Below the pieces are notes generated by a model. The model worked only from the letters and a program-made list of their open reading frames with translations, was not told the origin of the DNA and did no database searches. DNA of 64,000 nucleotides from Dicyema japonicum. Taxonomy: Eukaryota; Dicyemida; Rhombozoa; Dicyemidae. A program made the translations under genes and the position numbers. The DNA is taken from NCBI GenBank assembly GCA_011109175.1, contig RDEW01000040.1:423484-487483 (forward strand). Direction: 5' to 3'. This document shows, piece by piece, positions 49,441 through 60,707 of this stretch (its first letter is position 1; each line of letters starts with the position of its first letter).

Positions 49441-49600
49441 ACAATTTTTGACTTAATGAAAAATTTATCTAGAAAAAAAAATTTTTTTAATATAAAAAAA
49501 AACTAATCAAAAACTTTATTAAAATATTGAATAATGTAATTTAAAAAGTTTTCAAGTTAAAAATTTTGGTCTTTAGATAATAATTTTAGCAATGGACCTT
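49376..49600. mobile_element. hAT end remnant (TAGGGCGA terminus)
   Basis: The sequence tagggcgattttttgac at 49377 is preceded by gttatcac. The complete element at 60.7-62.9 kb has the same terminus TAGGGCGAA and a target duplication that is the reverse complement (gtgataac). The other end is missing. The interior is AT-rich. Confidence 0.5.
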
Positions 49601-49629
49601 TCTCTCCCTTCATAAGAAGATTCTACACT

Positions 49630-50330
49630 CTATACCTGAATTCTCTATTGACAAAGACACCGGCCATGCTCGTGATGCTTGGAGTCGAACTTATCAGCTT
49701 TTTCTGCCTTCCTCGTTCTCTCAGCGGGGTTTGGATGATGCTATATGCTAGAATACAAGATCGACTGTTCTGGCCTACAATCTCTCTCCTGCAGGAAAAG
49801 TGCAGGCAGAGATCTCAGACACATGGCCTTGAACGAAGTCGTTAGGAGAGCTTTGGACGCCGCCGGACAACCCTCAATGCTTAAACCTGTCGGCCTTTAC
49901 AGGCGGGACGGGAAACGACCAGATGGGATGACAATCTTCTTTTTTGAAACCGGGAAACCTCTTGTCTGGGACGTTACCTGCACCGACACATTTGCCTCTT
50001 GCAACCTACTCCAGAATGCCTCTGGAGCCTGTTCTTCCGCTGAGAAAACCGAGAAGATGAAACGGGAAAAGTACGCGGTCCTACCCAAGGATTTTTTGTT
50101 TGCTCCACTCACCGTTGAGACGTCTGGTTCCCTTGCGTCCGCGACGCTGGAATTCTCGAGTCGTCTAAGGAATCGGATCGCTACACGAAAAAGAGACCCT
50201 CGTGAGCGCTGCTCGTTATTTGAGCGAATCTCGCTCGCTATCCTGGAGGGAATAGCCACGCAGAGAAGGAAGCCTCTATATAACCGTTACTCTGTTTTTT
50301 TTCTTCAATAAAATTTAAAGTTAATTTTAT
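49630..50330 (+). mobile_element. Best-preserved LINE tail with nuclease-like domain
   Basis: The open frame 49745-50311 reads SGRDLRHMALNEVVRRALD, MLKPVGLYRRDGKRPDGM, TGKPLVWDVTCTDTFASC, KYAVLPKDFLFAPLTVET, LFERISLAILEG. The layout (RPDG, 15-16 residues, WD, then TDT) looks like a catalytic acidic cluster, and I infer a PD-(D/E)xK-like nuclease. The same block order recurs in three other copies here. I recall similar sequence in retroelement-like proteins of other invertebrates. The upstream RT is not visible, and the 3' end has ttcaataaaattt. Confidence 0.6.
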
Positions 50331-51015
50331 TAATAATAAAAATCTTTTCTGAATAGATAATGATGTTGAAGGATATTTTTCAAATAGCCGCATATGCATG
50401 GAAAAATATGTTGATTTTCCAATTTTAAAAAAAAAACTTATTAACAGAATATCTAGATTTCAGATACTTTTTAATTCCGCATAAATCGTTACTGCAGTAA
50501 GTTTTTCCTATTATCTTTCAAGAAAATTTCTTCTTCTGACCAGAAATTTTCTGTTTTTTATGGAAGAAATTTATTTTTGTATTCACACATATTTATGTCG
50601 ATTTCGTAGATCAAACCAATTTTTTTCAATTTTTTAACAAATACATGTAAAAAGCTTCTGCCAAGTTACCTTTGGCATACATTTTCTACACTTTTGCATA
50701 TAAGGAAGTAAAACGATATCCAATACCCTCAAACAAGTTTTATAAACTTTAATGCTCAGCTTATGCAGCGAAAATCATATACGAGTAAGCATTAGTGACC
50801 TCATTGTGCCTAGAATCGGTAGATGGAATGAGAAAATCAGATATTTTTACAACAACACTTGTGAAATAGTAATAAAAAGTGACCTGTTAGTTTGAAATTT
50901 TTCTTAGACAAAAGATTCAACTAAAAGCTGTTGTTAGAAAATTCGTGAGTTGATAGAAAATTCACCAGAATATTTTTTTATTATCAGTCTTAATTTTTTC
51001 AGTGACTTTCCTGAT
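50331..51015. other. Stretch without recognised gene
   Basis: Very AT-rich, with homopolymers. No coherent frame. Confidence 0.35.
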
Positions 51016-52743
51016 TAGAATTATTATTACCCCCAGGATCACTGGGTCAAAGAGAAAGAAATAAAAGTTCTCATCTAACTAAGTGATCCCAGACCGACAA
51101 AGGTGAGGACGAGTCCGGCGGGGTCGAAAATCCTGAACAGCTCTTCTCATTGGACATGGCATCGGCTCAAAATTTCTGTATGATTGTAGATAATTCGATA
51201 GTATTTGGAATAGAGGGCAGCTCGGTAGAACAGCCTCCTTTAATAGTTTCCGTTGTAGTTCGATTAAAAAATTTTCAATGGGTTGGATATTGTGATCTGG
51301 TCCAATTAACTTTATTGCAGTCTCCTCGATTGCAGATAATTTCAATGAGGAAGATCGTTACATTTGCATTGCCCATGAAGGACTTGCATACGTCATCGTT
51401 GGTCGGATAAATTGTTTGTAGATCGTGGCAAGGACACCAGTTTGATCTCTAAGTGATTTTGAGAGCACTTTTAAAATTCTCATTTTTTTCAGAGCAGAAG
51501 TTATTTTGTTTTCAACATGCCGGATAAAGGTGAGTCCCTGATCAAAGGTTACTCCCAGAATCTTCGGTGTTTTGTTAATAGAGATAGCTTCGTTCTTCAT
51601 AAAGACTTTTGGTTCGATACAGAGCTGTCTTTTTTAGGTGGTAAACAGTGTGACAAAACTTTGCTGCTGATGTGTTGAGTCTCCGCTTCGAGAGCCATAG
51701 TTCCAATTTGTCGAGCATTTGTTGAGCAAACTGAGTCGCTGATTGAATGCTTCTGTTCTTGGAAACAAGAATGATATCGTCGGCACAGGAGAGGATTAGA
51801 CAGTTTTCATTACAAGTTTGTGGCATGTCGTTTATGTAGAGATTGAAGAGTTGGGGTGATAGTGGGGAGCCTTGAGGGACTCCATTTGGGAAATAGCGAG
51901 ATCTTAATTTGATGTTGTTGCAGAGTACTTTTGCTCGTCTTCCATTTAGGAAGTTTCCAAGCCAAAGTTTCAGGTTCGGATGGATGTTGGTTTCGTATAT
52001 TTTCTTTGCTAGGAGTTTCCTAGGGACTGAGTCGAACGCTTTTGTGATGTCCACGGATATAAGTACTGTGCTCTGATGGGGTTTGGGGGAGTTAAATCCT
52101 TCCGCAATGAATTGTGTGAGGGTTGTAAGGTGTATTGTTGTCGAATGGTTGTCCCGGAATCCGTGCTGGGTCAGAAGTATTGAGATTGAGTCTTGTATTT
52201 TTTTTAAACAAGCTTTTCAAGGATTCTAGAGACCGGACTTAGAATAGATATTGGGCGATAGGAAGATAGGTTCATCTATTGGTTTGTTGGGTTTTCGGAT
52301 AGGTCTGATTAAAGACTTCTTCCATATTTCAGGGATTGTATTTGTGTTGATGAATAGGTTGAAGATATAGGCTAATAGTTCCATGGCTCGATGGCCTAGG
52401 TGCTTCAGTTCACATGTGGTTATGTTGTCTGGTCCTTTGGCCTCTGAGTTGTTGGCCTTAGATATGGCTCTGCGAACATCCTGATTAGTAAATAGAATCC
52501 AGTCATCGGAGCGTTTCGGTTCAATCTTTTTCAGGAATACTTGGTGTTCTTTTGAAAACTTCCTGTAGGATATAGGTGTGCAGTATTTTATCAGAGTGTC
52601 TGGTTTTATGTAGACTTCGACTTTTCTCTCTGAGGAGGATCTTTTGATGTTTTTGATACACTTCCACACTCTTTGCATTGGAGGGTTTTTGTAGAGAGCT
52701 TTCGATAGTCTCGTCCATCTATTTGCATTTTCTGTCTTTATGT

Positions 52744-52923
52744 TGTTGTCGATCTCTCTGTTCAATTCTCGTATTTTCCTGATGTTCTCTTCTGTTGGCG
52801 ATTTTACCATCTTTAGATTATTTCGTTCTCTGATGTTGTCGATCTCTCTGTTCAATTCTCGTATTTTCCTGATGTTCTCTTCTGTTGGCGATTTTACCAT
52901 CTTTAGATTATTTCGTTCTCTGA
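52744..52923. repeat. In-frame two-copy tandem duplication, period 90 bp
   Basis: gatctctctgttcaattctc occurs at 52751 and 52841. The duplication adds exactly 30 codons to the LINE protein (RERNNLKMVKSPTEEN occurs twice), so the frame is kept. Confidence 0.85.
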
Positions 52924-53684
52924 TCAGATGTTTCGTCGTTGTGTTGAAACGTTTTGATGACGTTGGTTGTCTCCCCATAGGAATGTACTTCTTTTTCGCA
53001 TCGTTAATAATGGAGTTGAACCATTTCACTAATTGTTCGACGGAGGGAAAAGTGGAGAAATTTAATAGTCCAATACAATTATCGACGTATTCCTTGAATC
53101 CTTTCCAATTCGCAAGGCTGTATTTAGTTATTGTTGGGCATTGTCCTTTTATCCGTGACCTTGTTTTGACCTCCAAAAATATTGGGTTGTGGTCACTCCT
53201 GGTGTCATACTTCACTGACCAGTCAATAAGTGGGGCCACGGACGGTGATGACAATAAGATGTCGATAGAAAAAGGTTTATCATTACGTCGAGTAGGTGTT
53301 CTTGTATGAGATGCAGGATCGTTGAGTATACATAGGCGGTGAAAGACCTCAATTATCATCTTCCCTCTTTTGTCGTAGGTTTGTCCTGTCAGCCACAGTG
53401 AGTGCTTCGCATTGAAGTCACCACAGATAATCACATTTTTTAGTGACGCGAGAGGAGTGAGTCTGGGGGCACTGGACGAGCAGGAACTCAGCGGTGGGAG
53501 ATATGCGTTGACAATTATTATTGATAGTCTTGGGAATCGTATTTTGGTAACCAAAAGTTCGATATTTCCATATCCATTAAGCATAGTGTAAGCACTGTAG
53601 GTTATGTCTCAAACGGAATGCCGTTGCGGATAACTGTGAGAAGACCCCCACCAACTTTGCCAATTCTGTCACGGCGAATTACTG

Positions 53685-53882
53685 TGAATCCCGGAAATAC
53701 TGGTGTTGAATTCTTTGGAGAAAGTTTAGATTCTTGAATTAGCAACAGATCAATGTGATTTTCTTTCACAAATGTCCGAAGTTGAATCCCGGAAATACTG
53801 GTGTTGAATTCTTTGGAGAAAGTTTAGATTCTTGAATTAGCAACAGATCAATGTGATTTTCTTTCACAAATGTCCGAAGTTC
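53685..53882. repeat. Two-copy tandem duplication, period 99 bp
   Basis: gaatcccggaaatactggtg occurs at 53685 and 53784. The units are identical by eye and lie in the LINE endonuclease region. Confidence 0.85.
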
Positions 53883-53930
53883 GATTATTTTGTTCTTGAT
53901 TCCATTTATGTTCAGTTGGACTATTCTGGC

Positions 53931-53960
53931 TGGTCCAGGGTTTGCCTCAACGTCTCCGCA
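53931..53960 (-). promoter_or_regulatory. 2A-like ribosome-skipping motif in LINE leader
   Basis: Encodes CGDVEANPGP, which fits the DxExNPGP consensus of 2A peptides. In that family the ribosome skips the Gly-Pro bond, releasing the upstream peptide. Here it would free the leader from the endonuclease-RT protein. Function is inferred from the motif. Confidence 0.75.
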
Positions 53961-54179
53961 GCGGCGCAAGCCTTCCTTATTGGTCCACCCGTGAAGATAG
54001 GGGAAAGTGTGGTTTTTTTTTCAAATGCCACCACGTCGTCGGCGAGCCACATGACAGAATGCGACATAACAGTTGACGCGTTAGTATTTTATTCAAAAAC
54101 TCTAAAAATTAATAAATAAAAATCAATAAAAATTTTGATTTTATTGACCTAAAAATTAAAAAAGGAGTGCCGCGTGGCC

Positions 54180-55460
54180 CATGTGGTGCTACGATCTATA
54201 TTTATTTTAATCCCGAAGAAAGGGGATAGCAAGGACTGTTCAAACTATCGTACAATAGCCTTAATTTCCCACGTCAGCAAAATACTTCTAAAGATAATAC
54301 AACAAAGCAGGATTCAGGAAGGGACGAGGCACACGTGACCATATAGCAAATGTCCGGTGGATTATGGAGAAAGCCCATGAATCCCAAAAGAGTGTATACA
54401 TGTGCTTCATTGACTATCGGAAAGCTTTTGATTCCGTTATACATAACAAGCTGTGGTCCGCATTAAAAGAATTTGGATTCGATGCCTATCTGATATTGCC
54501 TATCAAATCTCTTTATAAGGATCAAGAAGCTACTGTTAGAACAGTGTATGGAGATACCGATTGGTTCAAAATTGATAAAGGAGTAAGACAAGGATGTTTG
54601 TTATCTCCCATCCTATTCAATATTTATGCCGAATGGATCATGACTAAATTGGATACTGTATCAAATAACGGGATTAAAATTGGAGACAGGAACATCAATA
54701 ATTTGTGCTATGCTGACGATACAACCTTACTGGCTGAAACAAAGGATGGCCTCAGGGAGTTGATTTTAAGATTCAAAGAAGAGAGCGCCGTCTTTGGTTT
54801 ATTGCTAAATTATGACGACTGCTAATAATGGAACTAAAAATTGGGAATGAGAAAATAGAGCTGCGATAAAGTTGTCTTTCTGGGTTGTCTAATTAATTGG
54901 AATGGTGACGGAGGCTTGGAAATCAAGAGACGAATTGTCATGGACGGAACTCCGGAGAATGAATAGAATTTGGAAAAGCAAAGATATTTGCTTAAGGTCC
55001 AAATGCAGACTGGTTAATGTTGCAGGGTGTTGGTTTTTCTATACGGACTAGAATCATGGATACTGAAAAAGGCGGCGGAAAGTTGATGCTTTTGAAATGT
55101 AGTGCTAGAGAAGGTTACTAAGAATCCCTTGGACTTCCAAAATAACAAACACCGATGTACTCAAACGGGTGGAGACAGACATTTCGCTAAAAGGAGGAAT
55201 CGTAAAACACAGATTGACGTTCTTTGAACATGTTAACCGCTATGATTCCCTAAAAAGAACCATTATGCTGAGCAATATTACTGAGAAGAGAAGACTTGGT
55301 CGACCGAGGACTCGGTGGCTATCTACGGTAAAAGACGTCACGGGAATGCCTATATCAAGGCTACTCCAAATTGCGACGGATCGGGGAGACTGGGGAAAAC
55401 TGGCTCATGAGATCTCCAAGTGTCGGACACGACTTAATTTGGATTACATAACATAATTTA
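54180..55460 (+). mobile_element. RTE-like LINE (second family), RT to C-terminus
   Basis: ILIPKKGDSKDCSNYRT, CFIDYRKAFDSVIHNKLW, KGVRQGCLLSPILFNIYAEW, NLCYADDTTLLAETKDG (YADD intact), ESAVFGLLLN. After frameshifts the C-terminus is KRRLGRPRTRWLSTV and CRTRLNLDYIT. It parallels the minus-strand copy at 33.5-34.4 kb but is longer at its 5' end. A stop-rich stretch at 54.83-55.16 kb breaks it. Confidence 0.85.
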
Positions 55461-55570
55461 ATATTATCGATGAGAAGAGTGAACGTCTCTTTTAATAATA
55501 TAATATTATTTTAATTAAAATTAATTAATATTTAAATTATATAATAAAGCGGTAAAAAATAATAATAAAT

Positions 55571-55931
55571 ATGGATAATTTCACGTTGGAAAACAAAAAT
55601 GTAAATAGTCTGTCATTCCCAACAATTGTCAATTCTAATGGAGTTGTAATTATATTTTAATAATTAGATTAAAAGAATTCATAAATTTTCTATTTTAAAG
55701 TCAATTATGGAATTTGAATCATCACAAGAATCACAATTTTATGATGACTCAGAATATATTAACAAAAGTTTGAAAATAATAATTTAAGTTTATTCTAACT
55801 TTAGGAGGAATCTTAAATCAAATAACAAATCATTTATTAAAATCCGTGTACCATCGACAGATGAATTCTTTGAAATTTGCACTGATTTTGAGTGCTTAAC
55901 TATTAATGATGATTTATTTACTTGGCAGTAA
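55571..55931 (+). CDS. Small unrecognised gene with two mini-introns, 104 residues
   Basis: Three exons joined by GT..AG introns of 25 nt (55643-55667) and 21 nt (55768-55788), the size class of the host introns, give a continuous 105-codon frame. Exon 1 reads MDNFTLENKNVNSLSF, exon 2 IMEFESSQESQFYDDSEY, and exon 3 KSFIKIRVPSTDEFFEI and TDFECLTINDDLFTWQ-stop at 55931. It is acidic toward the C-terminus, with no signal peptide or membrane segment. The function is unknown to me. Support is the intron match and open frame between two LINEs. The stop could alternatively lie in a further intron. Confidence 0.55.
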
Positions 55932-56060
55932 ACGTTACCATTTGAATGTGCACTACAAAATTATACCTTTTATAGTCACAAAAAATCATCACTAATAATT
56001 AGTTAAAAGCTCCTTCGCGTAGCCCTAAAAGGGTTTTGCTTGAGCCATGCTTTACAGCCA

Positions 56061-56500
56061 TCATCCACGCAATCCTCGCCTACATTCGTCTTCCATGCTG
56101 ACAGTTTTCAATTTCAGTCGCCTTATCGTCCAAATATTTGTGCCAGGGGTCATTCGATCGTTTTTTCTCTTTGATGCATTTTTATTCGGATTTAAACTTT
56201 TCAGTTTCGAATGTGTTTCCTTTTGCTGTTCCGAGAATTCTTTTATCACGGGGTCATGACGATTGTCTGATGGGAGTAAGATAATCCGGATTTTCCAAAG
56301 GTTCCTTCGTATCTAAGGGCATTCTTTGTCTCTTGTAAGCAGCAGATGTTAATTTTGTAACGTGACAGATCTAAAGATAGTTGTTCCCTTTTGATTAGAA
56401 ATGAGAGGCCTTGAACGTTGTATTTGGCGATGGTGAACAAGGAGTTTGAATCTAAGCATGATAAAGACATAATTTTTGTGGGGACAAACAGATGCACGTC
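56061..56500 (-). mobile_element. LINE endonuclease N-terminus, fragment
   Basis: The minus strand reads FTIAKYNVQGLSFLIKREQ and INICCLQETKNALRYEG, the start of an AP-type LINE endonuclease. Sequence toward 56061 is degraded, with no further motif. Confidence 0.6.
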
Positions 56501-56574
56501 ACCACTTCAACCAAAACAATCACTAATAATTTTTTCATTAATTTTTATTATTCTATTTAATAAACCCAAAGATC

Positions 56575-57410
56575 ACCAAGAAAGGTGTTGAAACAACTAA
56601 GTGATCCCAATTTCCAATAACTTCTGAACTATTGTTGAGTGATCCACCAGCGATCTCATCATTCACCAAAAGAGTTTTTTTAATATGTCTTCAGAGGAAG
56701 TCTACTGGAGTGTGCTTCTGTATGATCGAACGATTACTCTGCATGGATCACTCTTTCACTGAATGAGGTTCTTCGTTCCTTAGATAATTGTAGGAAAACC
56801 ACTGCCAATTTCAGAGCTGATTTTCTGAGGAGATTGACGGTGGATGTATTCTGCCATGGTGGAATATTTGAATAGTTTTGCATCTGAAAGAGTTTATATA
56901 CCCGATCCTCAAAAAGGAAAAATCTTTAAACGGAAAAGCGTATTCGATGGTCGGAGCAATTATTCGACGATAAGCCGAGGAGGTTCTTTTTTAGAATGGT
57001 CTTAAAAACGTTCCACTTAAAAAGCCCCTTGGTAATCACTTCTTCAGCGTGACTGGAGATATGTGTGTCAAAAGTGACTCAAAATATCTTCTGACATTCG
57101 TCCATGTCCACGAATGCCTACAAAAGAACTCGATTGGGGTGTCATTCTTTAGGACTTATTGACGTTCCTATGCGTAAGCATCGACCAATGGGTTTCCTGG
57201 TGTTTTAAAAAACCAAAAAAACAGTAGACATGGTACCTCGTCAATTTTTCTGAAAGTAGATTGGTAGGGAGGGTTGTAATAGTGCGGAAAATAGATGAGG
57301 ATACCGCAAAATTTTATCCGGGACAGGCCTATCAATTACTGAAATTAAATGAAAAGTTCTAAAGAACACAGTAACACCAAACTAATTACTCACGTGATCC
57401 CGGCTAGCTC
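56575..57410 (-). mobile_element. Two worn LINE 3' ends (GIT-stop family)
   Basis: Two minus-strand endings, L.LELAGIT-stop at about 57.40 kb and EIGIT-stop at about 56.60 kb, are each followed downstream by A-rich tails. The second has ggtgatctttgggtttaata. The intervening coding sequence is too degraded to read. Confidence 0.5.
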
Positions 57411-57542
57411 CAAAAGAGAAAAATATAAATTACAGAAAATTGAGCGATAGTTTTCATTTTTAATAAATTAAATATTAATAAAATTATTTTTTTTAATTAT
57501 TAATTTTTTAAATTTAAAAGCACGTTGGTTTGTTCGATCTTC

Positions 57543-58029
57543 ATGGTTTGTCTCAATAATCATTTTTAGTCAAAGTCCGTTGTAAAGTCTGTTAACAATT
57601 TGAAGATTATAAAAAAGAGGACAAAAAAGTTTGTTCGTCATCAGTCGGATAGATTTGCACGTGTCAAAGTAAAATTAAATCTTTATAGTTTAGAAAAATT
57701 GGAGAAAACCCAAGGGAATTGACAATGTGGTGCGTCAGCGATGCAAAGGGGCTCGACGAATGCCTAAAATCGGTTATGGCTCCAACAAAAAGACAAAGAA
57801 AATGCTCTCTAATGGACTCAGAAAATTCCGGATTAACACTGTCAAAGTTAACATTATGTTTCACTTCCAGGACGTGGATATCCTTTTGATGAACAATGGA
57901 AGATTTTGTGGTGAGATATCAGGGACTGTTTCAAGTCGTAAACGAAAGGTCATCGTTGAGAGGGCAGATCAGTTGGGTGTTCTCATTACAAACAGGAATG
58001 CCAGAGTCAGAACTGATCTCATTGATTAA
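57543..58029 (+). CDS. RPL32: Large-subunit ribosomal protein eL32
   Basis: Cytosolic 60S ribosomal protein. Four exons and 137 residues (human 135). Exon 1 is only the ATG (57543-57545), followed at once by a 24-nt intron (57546-57569). Other introns: 57669-57693 (25 nt) and 57847-57870 (24 nt). The protein reads [68 protein letters not shown] and [17 protein letters not shown], each block as in animal eL32. The start is fixed by the first-intron splice into SKSVVKS, giving the family's normal N-terminal length. Confidence 0.95.
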
Positions 58030-59042
58030 TTGATTATTTTTAACTTTCATAGTTGTGTTTACTGTTCTCATTTTGAATGGTACTAAGAGACAGGTCATTA
58101 AAGAAAAGATATTGTTTTTCTGTAGTGCAAATACATATAATTTTGATAATCCACTGTAGCATTAAATTTTTTCACATCGCAAAGTATATAATGAAATCTT
58201 CATTAATATACTTAACCTACTTAACGCAACGAGAAAATCAAAATAATCCAGTCGAGAGGATGGAATGGTTGTTTCCCCTGACAACTGCCAGAGAAATCAT
58301 TTGGAACAGCCATTCGGTTTACTGACTCTCATTACTCACTTTCGGTATCATTTACCCAAGAGATCTTAGAAGAGACCGTCTTGGGCTAGAAGACTCGTCT
58401 CGATGACAACTGGCTGTACATGGAATCTGGTGGAGGGGCTGTCGTATTTTTTAATCTTGAAATTCTCGAAAGTACGAGCAGCCTCCCCTTCAAACCATTA
58501 ACAAACTTTATACCAAAATTTTTCAGGCTTCTTGTAACACACGTTGGAGTCTTCTCCTGAAACCTCTGATCCCCTTTATGATTCACTTCAAGTTGCCATG
58601 TATCTGTCAAGCATCTTTTTTCATCAAGTTCCTTTTTTCTGTTACTCGACACTAATAATGATCTTCACTCTCATCTAAAGTCTCGTTGAACAAATTTGAT
58701 CCCTACTCTCCTTGACTTTCAAAAAATGAGATAACACACTCCTTGTATGCATTGAAATACCAAGTCTACAGATCGTACATGAAAAAATAAAAACATCTCC
58801 GTTGTGGGTTTTAATTTCTTCATGCATAGGATCGCATTGTGTGCTTTTGTCTTTCACAGCTTAAAGTCCTATAACGTACTTCTAATTTTCTCAAAAGCGG
58901 TTACTTCAGGAATCCACAGTATTGGTTCCACATAAGGAGACTTTGTGAAAACTTTTAGTTTCGTCCGAAAAACTTATTGCACTATAATTTCTTCTGACAA
59001 TTTTGATCTTTCGAGACCTCTTATCTATTCCATATGTACAGT
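58030..59042. other. Stretch without recognised gene
   Basis: Weak minus-strand frames at 58386-58857 include FSCTICRLGISMHTRSVLSH, which faintly recalls a C2H2 finger of LINE ORFs but lacks the second histidine spacing. Nothing else was found. Confidence 0.3.
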
Positions 59043-59125
59043 CAGTTTTATCTCCGAGGTCACTAGATCTCGACTAGTACATCGTCTGTGTACATTAGAC
59101 TTGTGACCTCGAAGACAGAAAACTG
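59043..59125. repeat. Long imperfect hairpin, about 21-bp arms
   Basis: The left arm cagttttatctccgaggtca pairs with the right arm gtgacctcgaagacagaaaa plus ctg, with a few mismatches or bulges. The loop region contains a second small inverted pair (tagtaca / tgtacatta). It could be a foldback element or a structured RNA. Confidence 0.5.
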
Positions 59126-60707
59126 GCCATCAGCACATTAAATAGCAGATGGATTAAAATATATCCTTGCAAGATTCCTTTAATAATATCATATTTAAAA
59201 AGCTAAAAAAGAAAGAAAAGCCAAAAAAGAAGCGAAGTGAGATTGTAGTCTGTTGGGGTCGACTATAATCTCTTCCTCGAAAATATTGACCCCTTGCACC
59301 ACTATTTGTTTAAGCGATGCAACAATTTTTCAGATCCAACCATACACCTGTTAAATGGCATACGTTCTGCTCAATTATTTTTGGATTTCAATGCCCATCG
59401 TCTTTTTGTAGAATATTGAAGTCCCTGGCCCAGCGTTGGCACCGGGATGGCAAGGTATATAAATTGAACTGTATCCAGGAAAATTGACACCTCCAGATTT
59501 CTTCATTATCGTCTCTTTAATAATAAGCACATCCATCTGAACTGTGATGATGAGCCATCTGCTCTGACGCCCGCATTCGGAGATAGCGGGCATTAACCAG
59601 AGTAATTCTGGTTACATCTGATTTATTTGGTGGCTGTCCTCTTCTTTTAGAAGAGCCACCAGTCCAAGTAAAGACTTGGCGTCCTTTTTCGTATTGGTCA
59701 AGTCTTTAGTGGTCTTTTCAACCTTATTCATTATATTAATAAGAAATAGATTTAGCGTTGACCCAGTTCTTGAAAGTGACAACGTCTGCATACCTGAATG
59801 AGACATTTTCGGTTCCTCCGTCTTACTGAAATTTTGGCTGTCTTCCTAACTGCTGGAACGTTCCAGCCTGCCAAAGGTTTTAACGCCGAATTATTTGTTT
59901 CAATTCGACTTATCCTCTCATTCTCTGAAACTGCTTTTAACAGTTTTTTCGTCAATAATTTCTTGTTTTTCAACTTTGAGGCTTCTTTTGCCTTCTGACA
60001 GCCCCCATAATTTGCCAAGTGGCTCGTAGAGCTCCAGTTGACAAATTTCTTCCTGTTAGAGTCCTTGCAATCCATGCTAGCATATGTGCCCGAACAAAAT
60101 AGACGTTTCTCTTGATTTTACAAAAACGTGATGTGTCCGAGCCTTGGCATCGATAGCACTAAACCTCCGGTTTTCTGTACCAATTGGGATTTACATTCGA
60201 AAAGCCGATCTTTAGCCCAAATCGTGCAAGCGATTGAGCTTTTCCGTGGTCAGACATTACCAATTTAATAATAGGCAATCTAACTCCTCTTCTCTAAAAC
60301 CATTCGAGAGTCATTTTTCCATTTAGTTTTTCCATTAGTAAGTTTTCGAGTTCCTCCATTTCGATCCAAGTTGGGACATTCTTGAGAATGATTGCCACTT
60401 TTTTGAAAAAATGGCCTTCTCCAAAAGGTTTGTTTTCTTCTAACTCGTTTTGAAAGCTTTGTTTTTTCAACTTTGAAGTTCAGCAGAAACTCTCCTGATT
60501 GTCGACGCGAAGCTCGTGCCTTCTTAATCGATTTCATATTACACAACGTGTTGAATATCCTGATGGCTCCCATCGAGGGATTAATAACTTTGAGAACAGT
60601 AATGTTGCCTTCCAAATTTTTTTATCTGATAAAAATTTCCTCCTTTTCTGTCTTCCTTTTTTTTATTTTCTATCTGGACTTTTTTGTATTTTTATCACTG
60701 TGATAAC

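Larger units (their letters stand above)
51020..54120 (-). mobile_element. Near full-length Jockey/CR1-like LINE with 2A-like leader
   Basis: From the 5' end near 54.06 kb: a short leader (MSHSVMWLADDVVAF), then the 2A-like motif. The endonuclease has RIVQLNINGIKNK, LLLIQESKLSP, VIICGDFNAKHSLW and TRSDHNPIFLEV. The RT has AKGPDNITTCELKHLG, VDITKAFDSVPRKLL, NGVPQGSPLSPQLFNLYIND and SCADDIILVSKN (CADD, not YADD). The C-terminus has GVTFDQGLTFIRHVEN and ends HLCRSGIT at 51079; the 3' end has (taa)n. One 452-codon frame (53584-52226) is intact. Frameshifts at an A-run near 54020, around 53.6-53.77 kb, 52.1-52.2 kb and 51.6 kb break the rest. Two internal tandem duplications are present. Confidence 0.85.

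Noticed and set aside
52740-53309. 189-residue plus-strand frame
   Set aside because: Antisense of the LINE protein and no independent motif.
58386-58857. C2H2 zinc finger of a LINE ORF
   Set aside because: A CxxC is present, but the histidine spacing does not fit and no RT is linked.
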